The notes under the pieces: model-generated | What the model was told of the DNA's origin: nothing | Seen by the model: only the letters and a program-made list of their open reading frames with translations | Databases searched by the model: none | DNA from: Oscillibacter sp. | GTDB taxonomy: Bacteria; Bacillota; Clostridia; Oscillospirales; Oscillospiraceae | NCBI GenBank assembly: GCA_017482345.1 | Contig: JAFUNB010000031.1 | Span: forward strand, 1 to 48,710 | Reading direction: 5' to 3' | Length of the DNA: 48,710 nucleotides | Made by a program: the position numbers and the translations under genes | Shown here: one piece after another, positions 24,194-32,250 of the stretch | Layout of the letters: every line of letters begins with the position of its first letter | How positions within the stretch are numbered: the stretch's first letter is position 1

Positions 24194-24922
24194 ATGAACG
24201 GTTATCTGTATGATCCCCATACTCATACCAAGGAAACCAGCAAGTGCGGCAAAGTGTCTGCCGCGGAAACCGTGAACCGCTATCATAAAAATGGCTTTAC
24301 CGGTCTGGTGGTCACCGACCACCTGCATCCGGAATACCTGTCCCGTGTTGACACGGAGCATGACTGGCAGAAAGTCATGGATCATTTCCTCTCCGGCTAC
24401 CAGGCCTCCAAGCAGCGGGGCGACGAGCTGGGCTTCGATGTGATCCTGGGCGTGGAGCTGCGGTTCCCCGAAAATGACAACGACTATCTGGTCTACGGCA
24501 TCGACGAGGAGTGGCTGCGTTCCAACCCCTATATGTGCTGCATGAGCGCCCAGGAGTTCTATGACAAGTTCCACGATCAGGTGCTCATCATCCACGCCCA
24601 TCCCTTCCGCAACGGCAGCGCCCCCGTGCAGGAGACTGCCATCCACGGCGCCGAGATCGCCAACGGCAACCCCCGCCACGACAACCACAACGATCAGGCC
24701 TGGGAGCTGTGCTGCCGCCATCCGGAGTATATCCGCACCGCCGGCTCCGACGCCCACCGGGACGGTGACGAGACCCGTGCCGGCATCATCCTGCCGGAGC
24801 GCGTGAAGGACTCCTTCCAGTTCAAGCATATGCTGGAGACGAAGCAGTTCCACCTGTGGAGCCCCGAATTCCAGTCCTTTGTGGATCTGGACGAAGAAAA
24901 AAGAAAGGAAGAGGAAGCATGA
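24194..24922 (+). CDS. PHP-domain phosphoesterase
   Basis: A 242-residue protein of the PHP (polymerase and histidinol phosphatase) superfamily, with a multi-metal hydrolase site. Metal ligands are visible as DPHTHT (H9, H11), the TDHLH motif, IIHAHPFRN and the SDAHR motif. Relatives cleave phosphomonoesters or cyclic phosphates. It is co-transcribed with LacI and PfkB, which points to a phosphorylated sugar as substrate, but the exact one is unknown. GAAGGGAAG precedes ATG. The PfkB start overlaps its stop. Confidence 0.9.
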   Translation: MNGYLYDPHTHTKETSKCGKVSAAETVNRYHKNGFTGLVVTDHLHPEYLSRVDTEHDWQKVMDHFLSGYQASKQRGDELGFDVILGVELRFPENDNDYLVYGIDEEWLRSNPYMCCMSAQEFYDKFHDQVLIIHAHPFRNGSAPVQETAIHGAEIANGNPRHDNHNDQAWELCCRHPEYIRTAGSDAHRDGDETRAGIILPERVKDSFQFKHMLETKQFHLWSPEFQSFVDLDEEKRKEEEA

Positions 24923-25803
24923 GCAAGTTTGATTCTCTGATCATCGGCGAGGTTGCCCAGGATACCAACGTGGACTATGACGGCACGGTTGTGAAGGCCG
25001 TGGGCGGCGCGGTGTACTATTCCGGCTTTGCCGCCGCAAACATGGGCCACAAGATCGCCGTCCTGCCCAAGGCCAATACCCGTGATGTAGATATGGTGGC
25101 CGCCTTTGCACCCGCCGAAAACATCACCGTCTATCCCATCCACAGCGAGACCTCCTTCGTCACGAAGAACGTCTATTTCACCCCCGACCGGGAGCGCCGC
25201 AACTCCACCGTGGACAGCGTCATCGAGCCCTACCGCACCGAGGAGGTACCCGCCGAGATCGACGCCGCCATCTGGCATCTGGCAGGCCTCGTGGCCGGTG
25301 ACATCACCGACGAAATGATCCCCTTCGCTGCCCAGCACGCCATGGTGGCCATCGACGTGCAGACCATGATGCGCCATGTGGTGGACGGCGGCATGGTGCT
25401 GAAGGACTGGGAGACCAAGAAGGAAATGCTGCCCTACGTCCGCTTCCTGAAGACCGATGCCGCCGAGGCGGAGGTCCTCACCGGCCTGACTGACCGCGTG
25501 GAGGCCGCCAAGCTGCTGTACAGCTGGGGCGCCAAGGAAGTCCTCATCACCCACAATTCCGAGGTTCTGGTCTATGACGGCAAGGACATCTACACCTGCC
25601 CCATCAAGGCCCGCAACCTCTCCGGCCGCACCGGCCGCGGCGACACCACCTTCGCCACCTACATCAACGAGCGCCTGACCTGCGATATCCCCACCGCCCT
25701 GAAGACCGCCACCGCCCTGGTCTCCCTGAAGATGGAGACCCCCGGCCCCTTCGTGGGCACCCGTGAGGAAGCCGACGCCTACAAGGCCGAGTTCTTCGCA
25801 TAA
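24919..25803 (+). CDS. PfkB-family carbohydrate kinase
   Basis: A 294-residue ribokinase-fold kinase. It has the N-terminal GG motif (VGGAVYYSGFAAANMG) and the C-terminal ATP/catalytic motif SGRTGRGDTTFATY. The latter reads GRGD where most PfkB enzymes have GAGD, with the catalytic Asp kept near residue 250. It would phosphorylate a sugar, polyol or nucleoside. The start at 24919 overlaps the PHP stop as ATGA, and AAAGGAAGAGGAAGC lies upstream. It ends the LacI-PHP-PfkB operon. An inositol or ketose kinase is possible given the IolG-like and transketolase genes opposite, but unproven. Confidence 0.9.
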   Translation: MSKFDSLIIGEVAQDTNVDYDGTVVKAVGGAVYYSGFAAANMGHKIAVLPKANTRDVDMVAAFAPAENITVYPIHSETSFVTKNVYFTPDRERRNSTVDSVIEPYRTEEVPAEIDAAIWHLAGLVAGDITDEMIPFAAQHAMVAIDVQTMMRHVVDGGMVLKDWETKKEMLPYVRFLKTDAAEAEVLTGLTDRVEAAKLLYSWGAKEVLITHNSEVLVYDGKDIYTCPIKARNLSGRTGRGDTTFATYINERLTCDIPTALKTATALVSLKMETPGPFVGTREEADAYKAEFFA

Positions 25804-25806
25804 GCC

Positions 25807-25842
25807 AAACGCACCGCCTGACAAACAGGCGGTGCGTTTTTT
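25807..25842 (+). terminator. Terminator after the PfkB gene
   Basis: A 14-bp AAACGCACCGCCTG stem with an ACAAA loop, ending in a run of six T. Confidence 0.93.
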
Positions 25843-25843
25843 C

Positions 25844-25872
25844 TTGACATTTTTGCTGGAATAAAGTATGAT
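25844..25872 (+). promoter_or_regulatory. Promoter of the AbrB-like / glycosyltransferase operon
   Basis: TTGACA (25844-25849), a 17-base spacer, TATGAT (25867-25872): a strong consensus-like promoter. Confidence 0.9.
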
Positions 25873-25890
25873 TAATCATACTAATCATAC
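25866..25890. promoter_or_regulatory. Palindromic operator over the -10 box
   Basis: GTATGATTAATCATAC (25866-25881) is a perfect 16-bp palindrome covering the -10 box. A direct copy of its right half, TAATCATAC, follows at 25882-25890. Probably the autoregulatory site of the AbrB-like protein encoded just downstream. Confidence 0.75.
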
Positions 25891-25907
25891 GAATGGAGGA
25901 TGCAGCC

Positions 25908-26117
25908 ATGGTCGTGCAGAACGGAAAGTATGCCTGGATGGTCAAAATCGGTGAAAAGGGTCAGTTTGTGATCCCGAAAGAGGCGAGAGAGCTGTTTGAT
26001 CTTCAGCCCGGAAACGAGATTTTGGTTCTCGGTGATGAACAAAAAGGCATTGCGATTCTGCCCAAGGAGCTGCAGCAGGAATACATCAAACGGATCTTCT
26101 CCGAGTTTGAGGAATGA
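25908..26117 (+). CDS. AbrB/SpoVT/MazE-type DNA-binding protein
   Basis: A 69-residue protein with a swapped-hairpin AbrB domain: MVKIGEKGQFVIPKEARELFDLQPGNEILVLGD, the classic G-F-V-I-P-K-E-R/A-R pattern. It is likely dimeric and binds the palindrome at its own promoter. The start at 25908 has GGAGG eight bases upstream. The ATG at 25893 lies just before that site and is rejected. It is followed after 13 bases by a glycosyltransferase gene, which it probably controls. No toxin partner is encoded next to it, so an antitoxin role is not supported. Confidence 0.88.
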   Translation: MVVQNGKYAWMVKIGEKGQFVIPKEARELFDLQPGNEILVLGDEQKGIAILPKELQQEYIKRIFSEFEE

Positions 26118-26130
26118 GAGCGGGCGGCCT

Positions 26131-27312
26131 ATGAGCAAAATTGTTTTCTTCTGCATCCCCGCCCATGGCCATACAAACCCGACGCTGGGCGTTGTGCGGG
26201 AACTGGTCGCCCGGGGGCATCGGGTCTGGTACTATTCCTACGAAATGATGCGCGAAAAGATCGAGTCCGCCGGGGCAATCTTTGTGCCCTGCGACGATTA
26301 CGACATGGAGCGGAAGCTCCAGCCAAAGGACACGGCCCGTGTGGGAAAGGATCTGGCGTTCTCTGTTGAGATCCTGACGGATACCACACTGGCGCTGGAT
26401 ACAAAAGTCTGCGCCGATATGGAGCGGCTGAAGCCGGACTGCATCGTGGCGGATTCCATGGCGGTGTGGGGTAAGGCGGTGGCCATGAAGCTGAGCATCC
26501 CCTTTGTTTCCTCCACCACCACCTTTGCCTTCAACCAGCACTCGGCGAAGATCATGAAGCAGAGTCCGGCGGAGTTGCTTCGGATGCTGTTCTCCATGCC
26601 GAAGATCAACCGGCAGATCAAGCGGCTGCAAAACCACGGCTATCCCGTGAACAGTGTTCTGGATATCCTTCAAAATGACGAACATACCCATACCGTTGTG
26701 TATACCTCTCCGGAGTTTCAGCCCTGTTCAGAGACGTTTTCGGATAAATACGCCTTTGTCGGGCCGTCCATCCGGCCTGCAGTCGATCAGATCGAAAAGA
26801 AGCGGGACAAGCTGGTCTATATCTCCATGGGGACGGTCAACAACGATCTGATGCCGCTGTATCAGCGGTGCCTGTCCGCTTTGGCAGATACGGACTATCA
26901 GGTGATGATGTCGGTTGGCAATCTGGTGCCCATCGGAGAATTTGGGCCGCTGCCGGAACAGATATCGGTATTTCCGCAGGTCGATCAGATCGCCGTCCTC
27001 CAACGGGCAGATGTCTTTGTATCCCACTGCGGCATGAACAGTGTCAATGAGAGCTTGTATTTCGGCGTCCCGCTGGTGATGCTCCCTCAAACCTCAGAGC
27101 AACGCGGTGTTGCTGAGCGGGTTTCCCAGCTGGGGGCCGGCATGAAACTCCGGCGGACAGACGCGACATCTATTTTGGGCGCCATCGACGCGGTCCTGGC
27201 GGATCCCGCGTATCGACACCATGCCGCCGAAATTGCCGAGGGTTTTCACCGCTGTCCCGGCGCAAGCGGCGCCGCGGACAAAATCCTGCAGGTCTGCGAA
27301 AACGCCGGATAA
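26131..27312 (+). CDS. UDP-glycosyltransferase, MGT (macrolide) family
   Basis: A 393-residue GT-B glycosyltransferase. The N-terminal acceptor domain starts KIVFFCIPAHGHTNPTLGVVRELVARGH. The C-terminal donor domain has the signature FPQVDQIAVLQRADVFVSHCGMNSVNESLYFGVPLVMLP with the HCG..S..E nucleotide-sugar residues. Relatives glycosylate macrolides, sterols or other hydrophobic small molecules and can inactivate antibiotics. It is co-transcribed with the AbrB-like regulator, with only a weak GGGCGG ribosome site before ATG. The substrate is unknown. A resistance or detoxification role is inferred from the family. Confidence 0.9.
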   Translation: MSKIVFFCIPAHGHTNPTLGVVRELVARGHRVWYYSYEMMREKIESAGAIFVPCDDYDMERKLQPKDTARVGKDLAFSVEILTDTTLALDTKVCADMERLKPDCIVADSMAVWGKAVAMKLSIPFVSSTTTFAFNQHSAKIMKQSPAELLRMLFSMPKINRQIKRLQNHGYPVNSVLDILQNDEHTHTVVYTSPEFQPCSETFSDKYAFVGPSIRPAVDQIEKKRDKLVYISMGTVNNDLMPLYQRCLSALADTDYQVMMSVGNLVPIGEFGPLPEQISVFPQVDQIAVLQRADVFVSHCGMNSVNESLYFGVPLVMLPQTSEQRGVAERVSQLGAGMKLRRTDATSILGAIDAVLADPAYRHHAAEIAEGFHRCPGASGAADKILQVCENAG

Positions 27313-27379
27313 CAGAGGTGGGTTTTGCTTGACAGCATAGTCGCCGTCCTGCACAATGAAAGGGAAAGGGGGCGTGCAA

Positions 27380-27772
27380 ATGAAGCGAAAAAGCAATTGG
27401 GTCGTATTCATTCTTCTCTGTGCCATTGCGGCGCACTTTGTTTTGCCCCAGCGGGCTGTCAAGGGAGAATTCCGGCTTTATGCGGTGGAGGAAAACGGTA
27501 GCGACCTGACGGAACGTCTGGACGAGGCGGATGTGGAATCTATTGAAAGCGTGGTGGAAAATGCCCTCTGCGCCCGTTGGAGAAACCCCATGGGGCCTTA
27601 TCCCGCAAAAGGGACCGTTGTGCTGATTGGCGCGGATGATAATGGGTCGTGCGTGGTCATCCTGGCAGGCAGTGTCGGCCGTTATGTGGTAGACGATTAT
27701 AATCTCCGGAACGGCGAGGCGGTTTGGAGCGAAGTCGTGGCGCTGCTGGGAGAAAGCGGGGGAATGACGTGA
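27380..27772 (+). CDS. Membrane-anchored hypothetical protein, 130 aa (tandem copy 1)
   Basis: Not recognised. An N-terminal basic stretch and one membrane or signal segment (NWVVFILLCAIAAHFVLPQRAV) precede an extracytoplasmic domain of about 100 residues (GEFRLYAVEENGSDLTERLDEADVE onward). The start at 27380 has GGGGG seven bases upstream. An ATG at 27356 is possible. The next gene overlaps its stop by GTGA and encodes a protein of the same length and plan, so the two look like a diverged tandem duplication. Confidence 0.7.
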   Translation: MKRKSNWVVFILLCAIAAHFVLPQRAVKGEFRLYAVEENGSDLTERLDEADVESIESVVENALCARWRNPMGPYPAKGTVVLIGADDNGSCVVILAGSVGRYVVDDYNLRNGEAVWSEVVALLGESGGMT

Positions 27773-28161
27773 AGAACAAGCTGATCATGATCGTTGCTGC
27801 GCTGCTCCTGACGGCGGGCACCGTGTGGTGGTTCCTGCCCCGGCCTGCTGTGGACGCGGATTTTAAAGTGCATCTGGTTCGGGCAGGCGTGGAGCTGGAA
27901 AACGTGACGGAGCAGGTGGACACCGACGCGCTGGCCGAGCTGCTGCAGGGTCAGACCCGTGGCCGCTTCCGGCGGCGGTTTGCGCCCACGCAGCTGATGG
28001 AGTCCACCGTGGACATCACCGGCATGGACAGCCGGGGCCACTGGCACTTCTCACTGGACGGGGAGACGCAGGTGGTCTACGAGAGCGCCGAAAAAGGCGG
28101 CTGGCCCATCAAAAACGGCGAAGAACTGCTGGACTCCGTATGGAAGATTCTGAATCAATAA
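27769..28161 (+). CDS. Membrane-anchored hypothetical protein, 130 aa (tandem copy 2)
   Basis: Not recognised. It starts at a GTG (27769) that overlaps the previous stop, with GGGGGAA upstream. One N-terminal membrane segment (LIMIVAALLLTAGTVWWFL) precedes a ~105-residue outer domain. The domain begins DADFKVHLVRAGVELENVTEQVDTDALAEL, parallel to the first copy in position and pattern (x-x-F-x-hydrophobic, x-T-E-x-hydrophobic-D). The pair is probably translated together and may form a complex. Confidence 0.72.
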   Translation: MKNKLIMIVAALLLTAGTVWWFLPRPAVDADFKVHLVRAGVELENVTEQVDTDALAELLQGQTRGRFRRRFAPTQLMESTVDITGMDSRGHWHFSLDGETQVVYESAEKGGWPIKNGEELLDSVWKILNQ

Positions 28162-28167
28162 AGTGAA

Positions 28168-28192
28168 AGCGCCCGGCTGAGCCGGGCGCTTG
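28168..28192. terminator. Terminator hairpin between the tandem proteins and the MATE gene
   Basis: A perfect 11-bp AAGCGCCCGGC stem with a TGA loop. The T tract is short on both sides (GTTGTT on plus), so it is possibly bidirectional. Confidence 0.7.
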
Positions 28193-28195
28193 TTG

Positions 28196-29548
28196 TTACG
28201 CGGATTCTCTGTCGAGCTCCCGCAGAAATTTTACCTGAATGGGGATGCAGCACAGGAACGTCAGCAGGTCGGAGGCGGCCTGGGTCATCTGCACGCCGAG
28301 GAAGCCAAAGGCGGCGGAGAAGATCCACACCAGCGGGATGAAGAAGATGCCCTGTCGCGCCATGGCCAGGAAGGTGGCGGGCACTGTCTTGCCGGTGGTC
28401 TGCAGCATCATGTTGCTCATGACGATCCAGCTGTGGGTCACGAAGGTGACGCACTGGAACCGCAGGGCGGTGGCGCCCAGGGAGATGACCTCCGGGCTGT
28501 CCCGGAAGATGGCGATGAGGCTGGGGGCGAAGAGGAAGCCCAATGTGGCCAGCGCCGCCAGGAAAATGGCGGCCCACTTGACGCAGAACCAGAAGCCCTG
28601 CTTCACCCGCTCATACAGCCGGGCGCCGTAGTTAAAGCCGCAGAAGGGCTGGAAGCCCTGGCCGAAGCCGATCATGGCGGATGCGCCGAACATGGTGATC
28701 CGCTGCACCACGCTCATGGCGGCGATGGCGGCGTCGCCATAGGGCCCGGCGGCCTGATTGAGGCAGATGGTGGCGATGCTGGCCAGACCCTGACGGCCCA
28801 GAGAGGGCAGGCCGCCCTTGATGATCATGCTGTAATAGAACCACCGGAACCGGAAGTTGGAGAACCGGATGCGCAGGTTGCCGCCCTTGGTGGAGCAGAT
28901 CAGCAGCACGCAGAAGCTGACAAACTGGCTAAAGGAGGTGGCCCATGCCGCGCCGGCCACGCCCATGCCGAAGGTGAAGATGAACAGGGGGTCCAGAATG
29001 ATGTTCAGCACAGCGCCGCTGGTGATGCCGATCATGCCGTAGAAGGCGCTGCCCTGGAAGCGCAGCTGGTTGTTCAGCACCAGAGAGGCGGAGATGAAGG
29101 GGGCGCCGTACAGGATGCCCTGCAGATAGGCCTTGGCGTAGGGGAGAATCGTGGGCGTGGAACCCAGAAGCACCGCCAGCGGCTCCAGGAAGATCTGGCC
29201 CAGCACGCAGATGATCACGCCCATGCCGAAGGCGGAGAAGAAGCCGGTGGCCGCCATGTTGGAGGCCTCCTCATAGTGCTGCTTGCCCAGCTCGCGGGAA
29301 ATATAGTTTCCGCTGCCCTGACCGAAGAAAAAGCTGAAGGCCTGGATGATGTTCATCATGGAGAACACCACGCCCACGGCGCCGGTGGCGGAGTCGCTGT
29401 GCAGAAGACCTACGAAAAAGGTGTCCGCCATGTTGTAAAAGGCGGTGACCAGCATGCTGATGATGCAGGGAACGGCCAGCTCCAGAATGAGCCTGCCAAC
29501 AGGCTCCTGCGTCATTTTTTGGAATTTTTGTTCCTGTTTCTCGTCCAT
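28196..29548 (-). CDS. MATE-family multidrug efflux protein
   Basis: A 450-residue protein with twelve predicted membrane helices. It has the MATE N-terminus (PVGRLILELAVPCIISMLVTAFYNMADTFFVG) and the half-repeat GGLPSLGRQGLASIATICLNQAA. MATE proteins export drugs or metabolites by Na+ or H+ antiport. GGAAAGG precedes ATG. It stands alone and ends at the shared hairpin. Substrate unknown. Confidence 0.92.
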   Translation of the reverse strand: MDEKQEQKFQKMTQEPVGRLILELAVPCIISMLVTAFYNMADTFFVGLLHSDSATGAVGVVFSMMNIIQAFSFFFGQGSGNYISRELGKQHYEEASNMAATGFFSAFGMGVIICVLGQIFLEPLAVLLGSTPTILPYAKAYLQGILYGAPFISASLVLNNQLRFQGSAFYGMIGITSGAVLNIILDPLFIFTFGMGVAGAAWATSFSQFVSFCVLLICSTKGGNLRIRFSNFRFRWFYYSMIIKGGLPSLGRQGLASIATICLNQAAGPYGDAAIAAMSVVQRITMFGASAMIGFGQGFQPFCGFNYGARLYERVKQGFWFCVKWAAIFLAALATLGFLFAPSLIAIFRDSPEVISLGATALRFQCVTFVTHSWIVMSNMMLQTTGKTVPATFLAMARQGIFFIPLVWIFSAAFGFLGVQMTQAASDLLTFLCCIPIQVKFLRELDRESA

Positions 29549-29680
29549 AATGATGCCTTTCCAGTATTTTCCTGTCGTATTTCTTTTTTGAATTAAATTA
29601 TAGCACTCTTTTTGGAAAAGGGAAGAGATACAGACAGAAAAAATAACCGCGTGCCGGTCGGCGGAACACGTCGGTTTTCG

Positions 29681-29709
29681 TTGAAAAACGGGAAATACGG
29701 CGGTATACT
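29681..29709 (+). promoter_or_regulatory. Promoter of the AspT-like antiporter gene
   Basis: TTGAAA (29681-29686), a 17-base spacer, TATACT (29704-29709). The 205-base gap to the MATE start otherwise shows no gene. Confidence 0.8.
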
Positions 29710-29753
29710 GGTAAAAAAACAGATGCTAATATCCCGAAAGGGGGGGTATGTTT

Positions 29754-30905
29754 ATGCTCAATATTCAGGAGACGGCCCAAACCGTCATGCTGGTGTTCGT
29801 CATCGCCGCGCTGGGTTATCTGGTAGGCGCGGTGAAGATCCGGGACGTGTCGCTGGGCTCGTCCGCCATCTTCCTGGTGGCACTGGTGTTCGGCCATTTT
29901 GGCGTCACCCTGTCGCCGGCCCTGCAGACCACGGGCCTGGTACTGTTCATCGCCTCCGTGGGCCTGAGCGCCGGCAGTACCTTTGTGGAAAATCTCCGCC
30001 GCCACGGCCTGTCCTACCTGCTGCTGTGCCTGTTCACTGCCGGTTTCGGCTCGCTGCTGTGCGCGGCGGTCATCCGGCTGGCCGGCGTGGAGACGCCGGT
30101 GGCCATGGGCCTCATGTGCGGCGCCTATACCACGTCTCCTGGCTTCGCCTCCGCCAAGGACGCCTTTGCCGGAAACGGGTCGGCGGTGGCCATGGTGGCG
30201 GCGGGCTACGGCGTCATGTACCCGGTGGGCACGCTGGGCAAAGTGCTGTTCGTCCAGCTGCTGCCCAAGCTGCTCCACGCGGACATGGACCGGGAGCGGG
30301 AACTGATCCGCGTGCCGGAGCCTGCCGCGGCGCAGACGGGGGAGGGGAAGCAGCTGTTCCGAATAGACGCCATGGGCTTTTTCCCGCTGGCGGTGGCCAT
30401 CGGTCTTGGCGTTTTGGTGGGCGGCGTCACGGTGCCGCTGCCCCTCATCGGCGGCTTCTCTCTGGGCAACGCCGGGGGTCCGCTGCTGGTGGGCCTCCTG
30501 CTGGGCCACTTCGGCCATATCGGCCCCATCGATATGCGCATTGACAAGCGGATCGTGGATCCGGTGAAGGAGCTGGGCCTGATCCTGTTCTTCACCGCGG
30601 CCGGCGCCGAGGGCGGTCGCCAGCTGGTGGAGATCCTGATGGAATACGGCTTCTCCCTGTTGCTGTACGGCTTTTTGATGCTGATGATCCCCATGCTTCT
30701 GTCGGTGGCAGTGGCACGGCTGTGGTTCCGGCTGCCGCTTTTGAACAGTCTGGCTTCCATGACCGGCAGCATGACCTGCTCCGCGTCCCTGGCCTCCCTG
30801 ATCCAGACGGCGGGTACCAACGACGTGGTATCCACCTACGCCGCCACATACCCCATCGCCCTGGTGAATATGGTGCTGGTGATGCAGCTTCTGGCAAAGC
30901 TTTAA
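29754..30905 (+). CDS. Aspartate-alanine antiporter-like transporter (AspT/YbjL family)
   Basis: A 383-residue protein with about ten membrane helices and two repeats typical of the Asp-Al_Ex family: GLMCGAYTTSPGFASAKDAF and, near the end, the counterpart NSLASMTGSMTCSASLASLI. The cytosolic TrkA-C domains that separate the repeats in longer AspT proteins are missing, giving a compact form. The start at 29754 has GGGGGG seven bases upstream. ATG 29748 is too close to it. An aspartate aminotransferase gene follows under its own promoter, supporting an amino-acid or dicarboxylate substrate. Confidence 0.82.
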   Translation: MLNIQETAQTVMLVFVIAALGYLVGAVKIRDVSLGSSAIFLVALVFGHFGVTLSPALQTTGLVLFIASVGLSAGSTFVENLRRHGLSYLLLCLFTAGFGSLLCAAVIRLAGVETPVAMGLMCGAYTTSPGFASAKDAFAGNGSAVAMVAAGYGVMYPVGTLGKVLFVQLLPKLLHADMDRERELIRVPEPAAAQTGEGKQLFRIDAMGFFPLAVAIGLGVLVGGVTVPLPLIGGFSLGNAGGPLLVGLLLGHFGHIGPIDMRIDKRIVDPVKELGLILFFTAAGAEGGRQLVEILMEYGFSLLLYGFLMLMIPMLLSVAVARLWFRLPLLNSLASMTGSMTCSASLASLIQTAGTNDVVSTYAATYPIALVNMVLVMQLLAKL

Positions 30906-30911
30906 AAACGA

Positions 30912-30939
30912 TTGCAAGTTTCCGTCAACATGGTATACT
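30912..30939 (+). promoter_or_regulatory. Promoter of the aspartate aminotransferase gene
   Basis: TTGCAA (30912-30917), a 16-base spacer, TATACT (30934-30939). Confidence 0.8.
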
Positions 30940-30975
30940 GTATCAAACTGCGAAATTTGAGAGGATGAGGTCTTT

Positions 30976-32250
30976 ATGACAGCCTATAAGAATATGACCG
31001 CGGCGGAGCGTGCCGCGGAATACGCCAAGGTCTCCGCTCACTATGAAGAGCTGAAAAGCCTTGGCCTGAAGCTGAACATGGCCCGGGGCAAGCCCGGCAC
31101 CGCCCAGCTGGATCTGGTCAGCGACATCTTCGACCTGATGCACGACCCCGCCGACTATGTGTCTGACGGTATCGACGTGCGCAACTACGGCGAGATGAGC
31201 GGTCTGCCCGCCGCCAAGCGCCTGTTCGCGGAGATCCTCGGCTGTAAGCCGGAGCAGGTCTTTGTGGGCGGCAACGCCAGCCTGCAGCTGATGTACGATA
31301 CCATCGCCAAGGCCTATACCCACGGCTTGCTGCGCTCTCCCAAGCCCTGGTGCAAGGAGGAGACCGTCAAGTGGCTGTGTCCCGCCCCCGGCTACGACCG
31401 CCACTTCCTGATCACGGAGCATTTCGGCTTTGAATTGATCACCATCCCCATGACCCCCGCCGGCCCCGATATGGACGCTGTGGAGGAGGCCGTGCAGGAC
31501 CCCGCCGTCAAGGGCATGTGGTGCGTGCCCAAGTACTCCAACCCCGAGGGCATTATCTATTCCGAAGATACTATCCGCCGTATCGCCTCCCTGCAGGCGG
31601 CCGCCCCCGACTTCCTCGTCATGTGGGACAATGCCTACTGCATCCACGAGTTCGAGGGCGAGTATGTGCCCTTCCCGGACATTCTAGCGATCTGCGAGGA
31701 GAACGGCAACCCCGACCGGGTATTTGAATTTGCCTCCACCTCCAAGGTGACCCTGCCCGGCGCCGGCATCTCCTGCTTCGCCTGCTCCGAGGCCAATATG
31801 AAGCACATGGAAAAGCTGCTGACCGTCCAGACCATCAGCTTTGACAAGGTGAACCAGCAGCGCCACGTGCTGTATCTGCAGAACAAGGCTCACGCCCTGG
31901 AGCTGATGGGCCGCCACGCCGCCATCATGGGTCCCAAGTTCCGCGCGGTGCTGGAGGCGCTGGACCGGGAGATCGCCCCGCTGGACATCGCCAGCTGGTG
32001 CCGTCCCAAGGGCGGCTACTTTGTCTCCCTCAACGCCATGCCCGGCACGGCGAAGCGCACCTGGCAGTTGTGTAAGGAGGCCGGTGTGGTCATGACTGGC
32101 GCCGGCGCCACTTATCCCTACGGCAAGGACCCCCAGGACAGCAACCTGCGCATCGCCCCCTCTCTGCCCCCCGTGGCGGAGCTGGAGCAGGCCATGGAGG
32201 TCCTGTGTACCTGCCTGAAACTGTCTGCTCTGGAGGTGCTGGGCGTATGA
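30976..32250 (+). CDS. Aspartate aminotransferase (class I, type Ic)
   Basis: A 424-residue PLP enzyme of the longer Asp_aminotransf family. PLP-binding K257 lies in ASTSKVTLPGAG. The LNMARGKP start, the NASLQLMYD phosphate-side block and YSNPEGIIYS are family marks. It interconverts aspartate plus 2-oxoglutarate with oxaloacetate plus glutamate. GAGGATGAGGTCTTT precedes ATG. It follows the antiporter gene and overlaps the next radical SAM gene as ATGA. Confidence 0.93.
   Translation: MTAYKNMTAAERAAEYAKVSAHYEELKSLGLKLNMARGKPGTAQLDLVSDIFDLMHDPADYVSDGIDVRNYGEMSGLPAAKRLFAEILGCKPEQVFVGGNASLQLMYDTIAKAYTHGLLRSPKPWCKEETVKWLCPAPGYDRHFLITEHFGFELITIPMTPAGPDMDAVEEAVQDPAVKGMWCVPKYSNPEGIIYSEDTIRRIASLQAAAPDFLVMWDNAYCIHEFEGEYVPFPDILAICEENGNPDRVFEFASTSKVTLPGAGISCFACSEANMKHMEKLLTVQTISFDKVNQQRHVLYLQNKAHALELMGRHAAIMGPKFRAVLEALDREIAPLDIASWCRPKGGYFVSLNAMPGTAKRTWQLCKEAGVVMTGAGATYPYGKDPQDSNLRIAPSLPPVAELEQAMEVLCTCLKLSALEVLGV

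Noticed and set aside
16303-25803. Sulfoquinovose (sulfo-transketolase) cluster
   Set aside because: Split transketolase and iron dehydrogenase are present, but no sulfosugar isomerases, sulfoquinovosidase or sulfonate transporter are seen in the window.
25866-25890. Short repeats as a CRISPR or toxin-antitoxin locus
   Set aside because: Only one palindrome and one extra half-site exist, and no toxin gene follows the AbrB-like gene.
28190-29596. A 468-codon frame antisense to the MATE gene
   Set aside because: Composition (Gly, Gln, His, Glu) is that of a GC-bias shadow frame. The MATE protein on the minus strand is convincing.
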